NCBI RefSeq assembly: GCF_024166365.1
Contig: NC_064821.1
Span: forward strand, 52,851,093-52,915,092
Length of the DNA stretch: 64,000 nt
Source: Elephas maximus indicus
Lineage: Eukaryota; Chordata; Mammalia; Proboscidea; Elephantidae
Reading direction: 5' to 3'
In this document: positions 32,727 to 45,121 of the stretch, one piece after another
How the letters are laid out: each line of letters starts with the position of its first letter
Numbering within the stretch: position 1 is the first letter of the stretch
Translations under genes and position numbers: made by a program
Notes under the pieces: generated by a model
Told to the model about the DNA's origin: nothing
The model's input: the letters and a program-made list of their open reading frames with translations, nothing else
Database searches by the model: none

Positions 32727-34122
32727 ACACAGCGAGAGTTAACCCTGTGGTCTTGGCCGACTTCCAGCCCAAGCAATTACAACCTACCTTCCTTAGTTTT
32801 CCTTCCAGTTTCAGTTGGATCAGGTGCTTTTCTTTCCTTCCTGTTCTATACTGCATGACTCAACGATAATTATTATCTTAGCTTCTAGCAATTAGTGAGG
32901 GGATATTAATATGGGATTCATTTATAATCCCTTGAAATGTTTAAATCTTCAAAGTACTCAGGGCTGAAAAGGACAACTTATATTTCCCACTTCAGGTCAG
33001 TGAGATGTAACAGCTTACCCGCATGTCCTCGGTGCAGAGAGAGAAAACTTTTCATCATCTTGCCAAAACAGAAAAGCAAGTTATCCAATAGTTCATGAAT
33101 CTGCATGGGGCTTTCTCCTGATGAAGGCCAGCTATAGAAGAATCGAGGCGAAGTTAGACCCTAGGTCTCCGCACTTCACTTTTTAGATGCAGTTGAAGGC
33201 CCTGGAATTCTTAGGCTAATAACATCTCCCAACTCAGGCCCTCATCCCGCTGTCTCTAATCTGCTGCCTCACTGGCACCTACCCTGTCAGGAAATTGTGC
33301 CATTTCCAGACTTTTCTCAATCCTTGCACTCATTTAAACAGCCAGTCCCTGCATTTCAGTCCCTTAGAGGTCTGGTCTCTGTGTGGCAGCAGGGACTGAA
33401 TGGTATCATTTTAGGGTGACCAACTTGTCCCAGTTTGTCTGGACCGAGGAAACCCTGCAGTCTCAGGCAAGCTGGGATGGTTGGCGACCCTAAATCCTCG
33501 AAGGCAACATCTGCATCTTATCTCCTGTGACCTCATCCTCCTCTTAACACACCTGACAGCACAGGTAAGTCAGGAAGTGATTCTGCATCTTCTAAAACTT
33601 ACATGAATGAGTGAAACAGAAGTTAACTGTAAGCCTTCTGGTTGGCCACAAGAGGGCTTATTCTCCCACATACACAGCACTGCCTGCAAAGTCAGGGAGA
33701 GAATGTTCCAGGTTAACAGTGATGATCAAATTAAAATGCCTCCGTCAGTCAGTGATAGCCTGAAGGTAGAAGTAAAAAAGATGATTAAGTCAATGTCGTT
33801 CCTACCCTCTTTTTTAAAAATCCAGTGCTGATGAAATTGACCTTCCTTTCTGGGTACCACCATGTTCCAGATGCCTTATATCCTTCATTCCCGGGACTCG
33901 TGATGACCTTACAAACTGGAAACTGTGGTTAAGCAGGCTAAGGTCACAAAAAGTGTCTAACTTCAGAGACAATCATCTTCCCACTATGCCCTATCACTGT
34001 ATTACCTTAAAGAATTGTGAAATAGGAGAGTACAAAATGTTCCCGGCATTGTGACTATGGGGATGGCCAAGAGGAGACGGAGATGTGGATCTACCTCTGA
34101 AGGAGAACATGGCCAATGACTG
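32727..34122. other. Unassigned sequence with one short palindromic MITE
   Basis: About 1.4 kb, largely repeat-free. A perfect-looking splice donor (CAGGTAAGT, about 33561) lies here without an exon I can justify. The 74-codon ORF at 33607 has no family resemblance. Confidence 0.5.
33412..33492. mobile_element. Short terminal-inverted-repeat DNA element
   Basis: TAGGGTGACCAACTTGTCCC at the left and, inverted, TAGGGTCGCCAACCATCCCA at the right. These are inverted repeats of about 25 bp around a 30-bp centre, typical of a deleted DNA transposon. Confidence 0.55.
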
Positions 34123-34790
34123 TGAGTTAGTTTCTTGGGGTTCTTTCGTAACAAAGTACCACAAAACTGGGTGGATTAAAACAACCGAAATCTATCCTCT
34201 CACAGTTCTGTAGGTAGGACTCTGAAACCAAAGTGTAGGCAGGGCCATTCTCCCTCTGAAGGCTCTAGGAAAGAACCTTTCCTTGCCTCTTCCTGCCTTC
34301 TGGTGGTTGGTGGTAATCTTTGGAGTTCCTTGGTTTGTAGACACATCATTCCTATCTCTGCCTCCATTGTCAAATAGCTTTCTTCCCTGGGCATGTGTCT
34401 GTATGTCCAAACTTTCCTCCTCTTATAAAAACACCAGTCATTGGATTGAGAGTCCCTGGGTGGCCCAAACAGTTATGCACAAGGCTACTAACCGAGAAAT
34501 TGGCAGTTCGAATCCACCTAGAGGCACCTGAAAAGAAAGGCGTGGTGATCTACTTTCGATAGATCACAGCCATTAAAAACCCTGTGGAGTATAGTTCTAT
34601 GCTGAAACACATGAGGTGGCCATGAGTCAGAATGGACTTGATGGCATTGAGTTAATCCAACATGACCTCATTTTAACTTGGTTACATGTGCAAAGATTCT
34701 ATTTCCCAGTAAGGTCACATTCATAGGTACTGGGTTTTAGGACTTGAACAGTATCTTTTTAGGGGGTAAAGATTTCAACCCACAACAGGG
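34123..34790 (-). mobile_element. MLT1-type LTR split by a SINE
   Basis: Antisense MLT1-like LTR: GTTTCTTGGGGTTCTTTCGT, CAAAACTGGGTGGATTAAAA, then after the SINE (34449-34652) AACATGACCTCATTTTAAC, AAGGTCACATTCATAGGTAC and TTCAACCCACAACA. Confidence 0.8.
34449..34652 (+). mobile_element. AfroSINE-type SINE (longer subtype)
   Basis: Sense: head GAGTCCCTGGGTGGCCCAAA, insert GGCGTGGTGATCTACTTTCG, tail CATGAGTCAGAATGGACTTG. Confidence 0.85.
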
Positions 34791-35020
34791 CATAATAGGA
34801 GAACAGGAGCAGGGGCTGCAGGCGGTGTAAGGCATCGCTCCACAGTGTTGATACCAACAAAGAGGTCTGTGGCCCCAGAGTGATGGGGAGGCAGAATTCC
34901 CAGCCCTTGTTACTTCCCCACTCCGAGACAAGAGGCCATATAGCTGCAGCAAATGAGGGAGCTCAGAGCACGAAGTGAATGCGACAGAGAGGCTATCAGT
35001 ATGAGAACTAATCAGACCAA

Positions 35021-35505
35021 AGCCAAACTGGTTGCTGTTGAGTCAATTCTGACTCATGGTGACCCTGTGTACAACAGAAACAAATGCTGCCCAGTCCTGC
35101 ACCATCCTCACAATCGTTGTTATGCTTAAGCCCGTCGTTGCAGCTACTGTGTCAGTCCATCTCATTGAGGATCTTCCTCAATGGCCTTCTACTTTACCAC
35201 ACATGGTGTCTTTCTCCAGAGACAGCTCCCTCCTGATAACATGTCCAAAGTATGTAAGAAGCAGTCTCGCCATCCTTGCTTTCTAAGGAGCATTCTGGCT
35301 GTACTTCTTCCAAGAGAGATTTGTTCTAATAGTGACCCTATAGGACCCTATAGGACAGAACTGCCCCATAGGTTTTCCAAGGCTTTAATCTTTATGGAAA
35401 CAGACTGCCGTATCTTTCTCCCATGGAGTGGCTGGTGGGTTCAAACCACTGACTTTTTGATTTGCAGTCGAGTGCTTAACCACTGTGCCACTAAGGCTTG
35501 AGAAC
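35021..35505 (-). mobile_element. SINE/RTE composite
   Basis: In antisense order: SINE-like A-rich tail and tail block (35021-35068), RTE C-terminal region (35070-35330, TTCTCCAGAGACAGCTCCCT), then SINE body and head (35331-35500). The SINE body lacks its own tail block and has a small duplication, CCCTATAGGA, twice at about 35337-35357. Either an RTE inserted into a SINE near the shared tail, or the two RNAs were joined by template switching. Confidence 0.75.
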
Positions 35506-36875
35506 TAACCATAGAGTTCTTAAAGGGAAGCTAGGGAGAAAGGCCAAGTGGGACAGAAAGTACCCCAGGCTTCTAGCCACCTGCGACTGCCACCTGCCAA
35601 AATAAACTGGCAAAACCAACCCAAACTAAGTGAAGATACCAAAACACCAAAAGTACCAATGGAAAAAGAACATCTGCCAGCTGTTGTTGGAGTAAATAAA
35701 AGGAAGAACTTGGCAATTCTATAGACCAGCTATTAATGTCTTAATCCTGGGGTCAGTGTACAGGACACACACGATTCCAGAAAGGGTAGGGGGGTTGGGT
35801 TGGGGACTTCTCTGAGACTACAAATCTTGAAATCAGCTTAATTTAGATTTCTTCGCTGCTTTTCACACCTTATAGACACGTTCAGGACTCATTCTTACCT
35901 TTTTTCTTTTTTAATGAAAAATCTTGGCAATATGTTTCATTATGACATGGAATTGATTTTTTTTGTCAGTACCTACTATTTTGACAATCACAGCTTGGGA
36001 GACCTGCTGAGATGTCAGGAAGAGGACTCGTCTTCACATTACCTTAACCAAACCAATTATGGTTTTTAAAACTATAAATTAGGTTACTAAATTGGTCCCA
36101 ACCTACTTGGCTGCCACCAAGTGAACTGAGGGTTGCATTTCTGAATTGCAAATAATCATTCCCCCCACGGATATATTTTTATCCAGGCAACATCCCTCTA
36201 ATTCAAGGCTTGCAAACGGAAGCCCATGTGATTTCATGAATCCGCGCACTTTTAAGTTGTGAAGCATGTTGTAACCTAAAAAAGAAAAAAGCAGCCTTCC
36301 AAGAGAATCATCTCTCTGTAACCAAAAAAAGGAAAAAAAGAAATTCTTTGACTGACAGCTCTTTTCAAGTGCAAATGAGAGTAACAGCAAGTAAAGGTTT
36401 CAAAATTCACATTAAGTTAGAGGGTACTTTTGCTCTCTTTATGTAAATATTGTTAGGTTATCCAGTTTTGCCCTATCAAAAAGCGCTCAGACATACAAGT
36501 ATGCTTAGAATTTAATACTCGTTTTCTTCTCCCCCATCCTCCAAGTCCTGTATTCTTTTCTTTATAATGCCTTTTTCAAAGAAAGCAGATAGTGTGCAGT
36601 ATGGCCAATTTAAAGATGGCAGCACTGACAAGAGCTCAAAAAACTTACCCATAAGCCATTGCAAGAGCCACCACTATGTTTATTAAGGCAGGATCTCCTT
36701 GTTCCTCTGACTGGTGAAAATATTTTCACCAGGTTTGTGAAAAAGGTGTTAAGCATACCAATGTCCAAGATACATCTGTATAGAACTGGAATGTTCTAAA
36801 TTCATTGTGGAAGGAAGGAAGGGGACACAAAAGAAAAACCTCAATCAGAATTTCTCAAAATACCAGCTGCTGTAT
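35506..36875. other. Unassigned sequence
   Basis: About 1.37 kb, AT-rich to the right, with no repeat or gene that I can support. The short ORFs are random. Confidence 0.5.
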
Positions 36876-37245
36876 GAGTTGGCTCGACGGCAATGGATTT
36901 GGTTTGGTTTTTGGTAGTGTGCTTAAGAGCCCTGGTGGCATAGTGGTTAAGCGCTCAACTGTTAACCGAAAGGTGGGTGGTTTGAACCCACCAGGCACTC
37001 CATGGGAGAAAGATGTGGCAGTCTGCTTCCTTAAAGATTCCGTGTTGCTGTGGGGTCGATTCCAACTCATAGTGACCCTAAAGGACAGAGTAGAACCTCC
37101 CCATAGCATTTCCAAGGCTGTAATCTTTGCAAAAGTGGACTGCCATATCTTTTTCCCATGGAGCAGGTTGGTGGGCAGTTCTACTCTGACCTGTCAGGGT
37201 TATGATTTGGAATTGACTCCATGGCAATGTGCTTGTTTGTGGAGT
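36876..37245 (+). mobile_element. SINE with an inverted SINE inside, plus a SINE tail upstream
   Basis: 36876-36915 is a sense tail scrap (GTTGGCTCGACGGCAATGG). 36924-37043 is sense SINE head and insert. 37044-37172 is antisense SINE (GTCGATTCCAACTCATAGTG ... CATGGAGCAGGTTGGTGG). 37173-37230 resumes the sense tail. The 148-codon ORF at 36805 crosses all of these and is spurious. Confidence 0.75.
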
Positions 37246-37523
37246 CCTTAATGGAGTTTTGGTGTACAGGCAGCTCTCTCAATTGTAGGTCAAAGTATTT
37301 TAAAATTTATTATAGTTTTTTTTCTGTTATTTAAACAAAATAAAACACGTTTTTAAAATTAAGAATAATACTTGTTTGTATCAGTGAACAGCATGATTGT
37401 GTTCCTTTTCTTTTAAGAAGACATCCCTATGTTGTGGATAGTGGGCAGGCTGACCTATAAGTCTGGTTCCAAATCCAATTCATTTTTTCTGTTGTTGTTG
37501 TTTTTTATTTTTTACTGGGGATT

Positions 37524-37716
37524 CTCTTAGTTACCTAGGGCTACCTTAACAAAAAATAACTCAAGTGGGTGGCTTTAAAGAATAGAAATATATTTTCTGA
37601 CAGTTCTGGAAGCTGAAAGTCCAAATCAGGGTCTCAACCATGTTGATTCTTTCTGTAGACCTCTCTCCTAGTTTTTGGTTTCCTTTTCAATCTATGGGTT
37701 ATTTCTTTAAAACATC
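37524..37716 (-). mobile_element. MLT1-like LTR fragment
   Basis: TCTCTTAGTTACCTAGGGCT, GAAATATATTTTCTGACAG and GGAAGCTGAAAGTCCAAAT resemble the start of an antisense MLT1 LTR. It is cut off by the RTE at 37717. Confidence 0.6.
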
Positions 37717-38760
37717 CTCACAACTGGAACAATAAGCAACATCGTGATAAACCAAGAAAAAGTTGAAGTTGTCAAGGATTTCATTTTACTTGGATCCACA
37801 GTCAATGTCCATGGAAGCAGCAGTCAAGAAATCAATGACTTGCATTGAACAAATCTGCTACAAAAGACCTCTTTAAAGTGTCAGAAAGTAAAAATGTCAC
37901 TTCGAGAACTAAGGTGCGCCTGACTCAAGTCACGGTGTTTTCAATCGATGCATGCAAAAACTGGACAATGAATAAAGAAGACCGAAGAAGAATTGATGCT
38001 TTTGAATTTATGGTGTTGGCGAAGAATATTGAATATGCAATGGACTGCCAGAAGAACAAACAAATCTGTTTTGGAAGAAGTACAACCACAATGCTCCTTA
38101 AAAGCAAGGATACTAAGACTTTGTCTCACATACTCTGGACATGTTTTCAGGAGGGACCAGTTCCTAGAGAAGGACATCACGCTTGGTAAAGTAGAGGGTC
38201 TGTGGACATTAGAAGCAGAAATCAAAAGACACATTGCATTGGGCAAACTTGATGCAAGAGATCCCTTTAAAGTGTTAAAAAGTAAAGATGTCACTTTGAG
38301 AACTAAGGTGCACCTAACCCAATCCATGATGTTTTCAATCGCCTCATATGCATGCGAAAGCTGGACAAATGAATGAAGAAGATCAAAGAAGAATTGATGT
38401 CTTTGAATTATGGTGTTGGTGAAGAATATTGACTATACCATGGACTGCCAGAATGAACAAATCTGTTTCAGAAGAACTACAGCCAGAATGCTCCTTAGAA
38501 GCAAGGTTGGCGAGACTGTGTCTCACATACTTTGGACCTGTTGTCAGGAGGGCTCAGTCCCTGGAGAAGGACATCATGCTTAGTAAAGCAGAGGGTCAGT
38601 GAAAAAGAAGAAACCCTCAACAAGATGGATTGAGCCAGTGGCTGCAACGATGGGCTCAAACATAACAATGATTGTGAGGAAGGCACAGGATCAGGCAGTG
38701 TTTCTTTCTGTTGTACATAGGGTCGCTATGAGTCAGAGCCGACTCGATGGCACCTGTTGC
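37717..38760 (+). mobile_element. RTE LINE 3' part with internal tandem duplication
   Basis: Sense RTE from TCCTCACAACTGGAACAATA to CAGAGCCGACTCGATGGCAC. The stretch from the AAGAAATCAA site (about 37822) to about 38200 is repeated from about 38205: both units contain GTCACTT(T/C)GAGAACTAAGG, the GACTGCCAGAA site and the GCTCCTTA(A/G)AAGCAAGG site. Only the second continues to the RTE 3' end. Frames are broken. Confidence 0.8.
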
Positions 38761-39238
38761 CAAAAACATTATTTGGCTCAAAGGTTTTCTCTGGGAATGT
38801 CTTCATTTCCAAGCTAGAAGGGTGTCTAAGGGCCATAGTCTAGGGGGTTCCTTTGTCTAAGTAAACTTCTTGATTTATCTATTTTTTGAAGCAATATTGT
38901 CGCTTATTGTTTGATAAACGTGAGGCCATATAGTTAGCAGGATATATGCTTATAACTTTAAGTGCTTGGTGAGAAACTGCATGGTGAGGAGATGGGTTTT
39001 CTGGGCTGAGATCCACTAGCCCTGGAGTTTGGAGACAGAGGTTGGACTTGAGATAGCTAGAGGACAGCCAGCTGGTCACTTATGCTTTCATCAGCCCAGA
39101 CACAAGTGACCTGGGCTTTCTGTGGAAGAGAGTGATGATAATGGCACCAAGACAACCTGGAGAAGAAACTAGAGCAGACCTTAAAAGTTTACGTCCAATT
39201 GGCTTCTCAGTGTATCTTCCAGCTCTTTCAGCCCAGGC
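38761..39238. other. No recognisable feature
   Basis: About 480 bp, apparently single copy. Confidence 0.5.
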
Positions 39239-39438
39239 TTGTTGTTGTTGGTTGCCATCAGTCAGTTCCGACTCATGGCAACCCCATGTTTGCAGAGTGG
39301 AATTGCTCCACAGGGTTTTCAAGGTTGTGAACTTGCAGAAGCAGATCACCAGGTCTATCTTCTGAGGTGCCTCTGGGTGGGTTCTCACCACCAACCTTTT
39401 GGCTAGTAGTTGAGCCCATAACCATTTGTGCTGCCCAG
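39239..39438 (-). mobile_element. AfroSINE subtype with RTE 5' UTR-like insert
   Basis: TTGTTGTTGGTTGCCATCAG tail, GGTTTTCAAGGTTGTGAAC and CAGAAGCAGATCACCAGGTC insert, CTTTTGGCTAGTAGTTGAGC head. Confidence 0.8.
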
Positions 39439-40348
39439 GCTAGAATCACCAGTTTTCTTTCATCCACATTAAGATAGTCTTCAGCCAGGGATTCTCATTT
39501 TTGTTGCTATTTTATTGTTATTAGTTTATGGAAATCATACTCTTTTTTTTTTTTTTTAATAGTTTCTCCAAGGGTGATTTACAGGGGAAGGAGAAATCAA
39601 CTTTGCAGTAGTTTGCCATTTTGACAGGAATCAGAAGTCACTCCTCAGTCCAAAGAAATGTATTAAATTATCTTTCTTTTAAGAGTCATATGTGGGACTG
39701 TCCCCTTCATTTGGAATGGAAATTCCCCCTCAGTTCCCGGTGGGCCTTCTGCTCATCCCATTGCATAGCATAGTCAGCGTGTATGTGTTCAGCGATAAAG
39801 CCAGACTCTGACTGGCTTAATTCTGGTTTCTTCACCACTCATAAAAAGAGCAATGGGATTGTCATACTTGGAATAGCCCAATCCAGCTTTACCCCTGGAA
39901 CTGGGGATGGGGAGGGTGCCTGGACAAAAATCTGTGTTCTATTAGTTAAGAAAAAAGGGGGAACAGATCCTGGGAAGACAAACGACAGTGTCTACTCCAT
40001 CCAACTTCAAACTTCTTTCTTTTTGTTGGGCTTTCTAAAAGCAAGTAGAGTATACTTAGAGTTATTATCATTGTTCTAATAAATTTATTTAAAATAAAAA
40101 AACTTCTTGAAGGCAGGGACTATGGAGAATCAGTCTTGGGATATCCTGAAACTACCAGCAGAGCACATTGATCATTGCATGGACTAACAAGTATTTTTTA
40201 GAATTGAATCACAATTTAAATAATTTTTAAAAGCCGTGCATCAAAATGTAAACTAAATTGCTAAAACTGTTTAAATGTACTAAAGTTGATTTTTAAAGCA
40301 AAAATGTTAGACATTAAAAATGAATATCTGGATGAGCCCTGCTAAATA
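39439..40348. other. Unassigned sequence with poly(T)
   Basis: About 0.9 kb. A T run at 39544-39558 may be a retroposon tail but no body is recognisable. The 98-codon ORF at 39783 has no domain I know. Confidence 0.5.
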
Positions 40349-40755
40349 CTGTTGTTGTTCTTGTGAGTTGCCGTCAAGTAGGTTCCAATTCATGGCAACC
40401 TCACAAATAACAGAACAAAACTTACCGGTCCTGAGTCATCTTCAGGATTGTTGATATGCTTGAGTCCAATGTTGTAACCACTGTGTATTTTGAGTGCCTT
40501 TCGACCTACAGGGTTCGTCTTCCAGCATTCTATCAGACAATATTCTGTTGTGTACCATAGGGTTTTCACTGGCTAATTTTCAGAAGTAGCTCAGCAGATC
40601 TTTCTGCCAAGTCTGTTTTAGTCTGGAAGATCCTCGGAAACCCATCCACCATGGGTGACCCTGCCGGTATTTGAAATGCTGTTGGCATAGCTCCCAGCAT
40701 GATAGCAATGTGCAAACCACCACAATATGTCAAACTGACAGATGTATGTTGGGCA
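40349..40755 (-). mobile_element. RTE deletion derivative (5' end joined to 3' end)
   Basis: On the minus strand: RTE 5' UTR and first ORF bases, up to GGCACTCAAAA, are joined directly to the RTE 3' end from TACACAGTGG onwards. About 2.7 kb of coding sequence is missing. The same junction occurs at 63232-63683, so this is a mobilised non-autonomous subfamily. Confidence 0.85.
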
Positions 40756-41035
40756 AAAACTAGTTACTTATAAAATTGATGAATAACAAGAGATAATAGG
40801 AAGTGGGCTGTGACCCACATGTGCCATGATAGCCTTCTTTAAGGAAAAAAAAAAAAATTAGTATAAAGAGTTAGTGCCATAGGTTCTGAAGATCCCGATT
40901 TCTTTCTAAAGTTTCTCATGGCATTCATCATGGAATTTAATTCCTACTGCAGAGAAAGTGTGAAAAAAAGAGGATAGACTGAATTTTAATTGTCTTCACT
41001 TTCTATTTTATTTGGTGTTTCTTTCTGGATCTGTA

Positions 41036-41255
41036 AAGGTCCCTAGGTGGTGCAAAGTGTTTGTGCTGTACTGCAAATATAAAGGTTGACTGTTTGAACC
41101 CACCTAGCAGGCCTGCAGAAAAAAGGCCTGGCGATCTGCTTCTGTAAAGATTACAGCCAAGAAAGCCCTATGAAGCAGTTCTACTCTGTAACAGATGGGG
41201 TCGCCATGAGTCAGAACTGACTCCATGGCAACTAACAACGACATCTGGATCTGTA
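41036..41255 (+). mobile_element. AfroSINE-type SINE (longer subtype)
   Basis: Head GGTCCCTAGGTGGTGCAAAG, insert GGCCTGGCGATCTGCTTCTG, tail CATGAGTCAGAACTGACTCC. Confidence 0.85.
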
Positions 41256-41756
41256 GCTTCAAACTCGTATCTCTAACCTATAAATGCATTCAAACACTGG
41301 CTCCATGGTAAAAGGACTGAGGCACGGACGCCTTGCTTTCTAAGTCTTACTAAGCTTTAGACACATACTCTGTCTTCAGCAACCAACTCCTTCTTTTCAG
41401 CCTCTAGTTTATTCTGCCATCAAGTGGCACCATTTCTTCCCACAGGTTGACTTCCTCTTTATCTACAGCCATGTTGTGGTAACTGCTTTCTTTCCCACTC
41501 TATTGCCACCAACCTCAATTTCCTCTAATTAGAAAAACAGTTTCTGCAGGAATCATTTTCACAGCCAAGGATGGCAGCTGCTTCATTTTCCTGCATCCTT
41601 TCCAGAGTTTTGCTGAAATTACAGAAGCCTTAGCCCTCTCATCTCAGTCTCCACTAGCCTCAGTACTCAAGAACACTTAGATAGGACCAGATCCTTGGAG
41701 TGACAAAATACCACTTCCTGGCCTGTTTGGACTGTTATTCAAAAATTGCTAGTGTT
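41256..41756. other. No recognisable feature
   Basis: About 500 bp with no repeat or exon signal that I can support. Confidence 0.5.
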
Positions 41757-41907
41757 GACATCAGCCTGAGACCGGAAGAACTAGATGGTGCCTAGCTACA
41801 ACCGCTGACTGGCCTGACAGGGAACACAATAGAGAATCCCTGATGGAGCAGAACAGTGGGATGCAGATCCCAAATTCTGGTAAAAAGACCAGACTTAACG
41901 TCTGACT

Positions 41908-44900
41908 CCCCTACATGTCTGTCAGTTTGTCATACTGTGGAGGCTTGTGTGTTGCTGTGATGCTGGAAGCTATGCCACCGGTATTCAGATACCAGCAGGT
42001 TCGTCCATGGAGGACAGGTTTCAGCTGAGCTTCCAGACTAAGACAGACTAGGAAGAAGGACCCGGCAGTCTACTCATGAAAAGCGTTAGCCAGTGAAACC
42101 CTTATGAATAGCAGCAGAACATTGTCTGATATAGTGGTGGAAGATGAGACCCCCCAGGTTGGAAAGGACTGAAAAGATGACTGGGGAAGAGCTGCCTCCT
42201 CAAAGTAGAGTCGACCTTAATGACACGGATGGAGTGAAGCTTTCGGGACCTTCATCTGGTGATGTGGCACGACTCGAAATGAGAAGAAACAGCTGCAAAC
42301 ATCCATTAATAATCAGAACCTGGAATGTATGAAGTACGAATCTAGGAAAATTGGAAACCATCAAAAATGAAATGGAATGCATAAACATTGCTATCCTAGG
42401 CATTAGTGAGCTGAAATGGACTGGTATTGGCCATTTTGAATCAGACAATAATATAGTCTACTATGCTGGGAACGACAACTCGAAGAGGAATGGTGTTGCA
42501 TTCATCATCAAAAAGAATGTTTCAAGATCTATCCTGAACTACAACGTTGTCAGTGATAGGATAATATCCATACGCCTACAAGGAAGACCAGTTAATATGA
42601 CTATTATTCAAATTTATGCACCAGCCGCTAGGGCCAAAGATGAAGAAATAGAAGATTTTTATCAGCTGCTATAATCTGAAATTGATTGAACATGCAATCA
42701 AGATGCATTGATAATTACTGGTGACTGGAGTGCAAAAGTTGGAAACAAAGAAGAAGGATCAGTAGTTGGAAAATATGGCTTTGGCAATAGAAACAATGCT
42801 GGAGATCGAATGATAGAATTTTGCAAGATCAACGAATTCTTCATTGCAAATACCTTCTTTCATCAACATAAACGGCAACTATACACATGGACCTTGCCAG
42901 ATGGAACACACAGAAATCAAATTGACTACATCTGTGGAAAGAGATGATGGAAAAGCTCAATATCATCAGTCAGAACAAGGCCAGGGGCTGCCTGTGGAAC
43001 AGACCGTCAATTGCTCATATGCAAGTTCAAGCTGAAACTGAAGAAAATCAGAGCAAGTCCACGAAAGTCAAAATATGACATTGAGTATATTGTACCTGAA
43101 TTTAGAGACCATCTCAAGAATAGATTCGACGCATTGAACACTAGTGACCAAAGACCAGATGAGTTGTGGAATGACATCATCATTGAAGAAAGCAAGAGGT
43201 ACTCAAAAGACAGGAAAGAAAGAAAAGACCAAGATGAATGTCAGAGGAGACTCTGAAACTTGCTCTTGAGCGTTGAGCAGCTAAAGCAAAATGAAGAATT
43301 GATGAAGTAAAAGAACTGAACAGAAGATTTCAAAGGGCCTCTCGAGAAGATAAGGTATTATAATGACAAGTGCAAAGAGCTGGAAATGGAAAACCAAAAG
43401 GGAAGAACACACTTGGTGTTTCTCAAGCCAAAAGAACTGAAGAAAAAATACAAGATTCGAGTTGCAATAGTGAAGGATTCCATGGGGAAAATATTAAACA
43501 ATGCAGGAAGCATCAAAAGAAGATGGAAGGAATACACAGAATCATTATACCAAGAACAGTTAGTCAATATTCAACCATTTCAAGAGGTGGCATACGATCA
43601 GGAACTGATGGTACTGAAGGAAGAAGTCCAAGCTGCTCTGAAGGCATTGGTGAAAAACAAGGATCCAGGAATGATGGAATATCAATTAAGATATTTCAAC
43701 AAACAGATGCAGCGCTGGAGGTGCTCACTTGTCTATGCCAAGAAATATGGAAGACAGCTTCCTGGCCAACTCACTAGAAGAGATCCATATTTATGCCTAT
43801 CTCCAAGAAAGGTGATCCAACCGAATGTGGAAATTATAGAACAATATCATTAATATCACACGCAAGCAAAATTTTGCTGAAGATCACTCAAAAACAGCTG
43901 CAGCAGTATATCGACAGGGAACTGCCAGAAATTCAGGCTGGTTTCAGAAGAGGACGTGGAACCAGGGATATCATCGCTGATGTCAGATGGATCCTGGCTG
44001 AAAGCAGAGAATACCAGAAGGATGTTTACCTGTGTTTTATTGACTATGCAAAGGCATTCGATTGTGTGGATCATAATAAACTATGGATAACACTGCAAAG
44101 AATGGGAATTCCAGAACACTTAATTGTGCTCAGGAGGAATCTTTACATAGATCAAGAGGCAGTTGTTTGGACAGAACAAGGGGATACTGATTGGTTTAAA
44201 GTCAGGAAAGTTGTGCGTCAGGGTTGTATTCTTTCACCATACCTATTTAATCTGTATGCTGAACAAATAATCTGAGAATCTGGACTATATGAAGAAGAAC
44301 GGGGCATCAGGATTGGAGGAAGACTCATTAACAACCTGCGTTATGCAGATGACGCAACCTTGCTTGCTGAAAGTGAAGAGGACTTGAAGTACTTACTAAT
44401 GAAGATCAAAGAGCACAACCTTCAGTATGGATAACACCTCAACATAAAGAAAACAAAAATCCTCACAATTGGACCAATGAGCAACATCATGATAAACGGA
44501 GAAAAGATTGATGTCAGGGATTTCATTTTACTTGGATCCACAATCAACAGCCATGGAAGCAGCAGTCAAGAAATCAAAAGATGCATTGCATTGGGCAAAT
44601 CTGCTGCAAAGCGCCTCTTCGAAGTGTTGAAGAACAAAGATGTCATCCTGAAGACTAAGGTGCATCTGACCCAAGCCATGGTATTTTCAATTGCATCATA
44701 TGCATGTGAAAGCTGGACAATGAATAAGGAAGACCGAAGAAGAGTTGACGCCTTTGAATTGTGGTGTTGGCGAAGAATATTGAATATACCATGGACTGCC
44801 AAAAGAATGAACAAATCTGTCTTGGAAGAAGTGTGGCCAGAATGCTCCTTAGAGGCAAGGATGGAGAGACTGTGTCTTACATACTTTGGACATGTTGTCA

Positions 44901-45121
44901 GGAGGGATCAGTCCCTGGAGAAGGACGTCATGCTTGGCAGAGTACAAGGTCAGCGGAAAAGAGGAAGACCCTCAACAAGGTGGATTGACACAGCGGCTAC
45001 AACAATGAGCTCAAGCATAACGACGACTGTAAGGATGGTGCAGGACCGGGCAGTGTTTCGTTCTGTTGTGCATATAGGGTCGCTATGAGTCAGAACCATC
45101 TCGACAGCACCTAACAACAAC
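41908..45121 (+). mobile_element. RTE-clade LINE, near full length (3.2 kb), TSD present
   Basis: 5' UTR at 41908-42330, one long decayed ORF encoding endonuclease then RT, 3' end CAGCACCTAACAACAACA. AA(C/T)GTCTGACT at 41897-41907 and 45122-45132 is the TSD, falling inside L1 sequence. This is the best structural reference for the RTE fragments in the window. It is inactive because of the stops and frameshifts listed for its ORF. Confidence 0.9.
42144..45088 (+). pseudogene. RTE endonuclease-reverse transcriptase ORF, frameshifted
   Basis: The single RTE protein nicks target DNA with an APE-type endonuclease and copies its RNA by target-primed reverse transcription. Endonuclease pieces: 42351-42674 (ILGISELKWTGIGHFES; IIQIYAPAA) and 42708-42947 (ITGDWSAKVGNKEEGS; THRNQIDYICGKR). 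A connector lies at 43011-43256. RT pieces: 43386-43853 and 43793-44275 (QAGFRRGRGTRDII; FIDYAKAFDCVDH, motif A; VRQGCILSPYLFN, motif B). The motif C region at about 44340 reads YADDATLL. The C-terminal domain is at 44477-45088 (ELWCWRRILNIPW). At least five stops or frameshifts (e.g. after 42674 and near 44274) break it. Confidence 0.9.

Noticed and set aside
33555..33840. Perfect splice-donor consensus (CAGGTAAGT) followed by a 74-codon ORF
   Set aside because: A donor alone occurs by chance. No acceptor, no upstream open exon and no domain resemblance.
36805..37251. 148-codon plus-strand ORF
   Set aside because: It crosses three SINE pieces in mixed orientation, so no coherent protein is possible.
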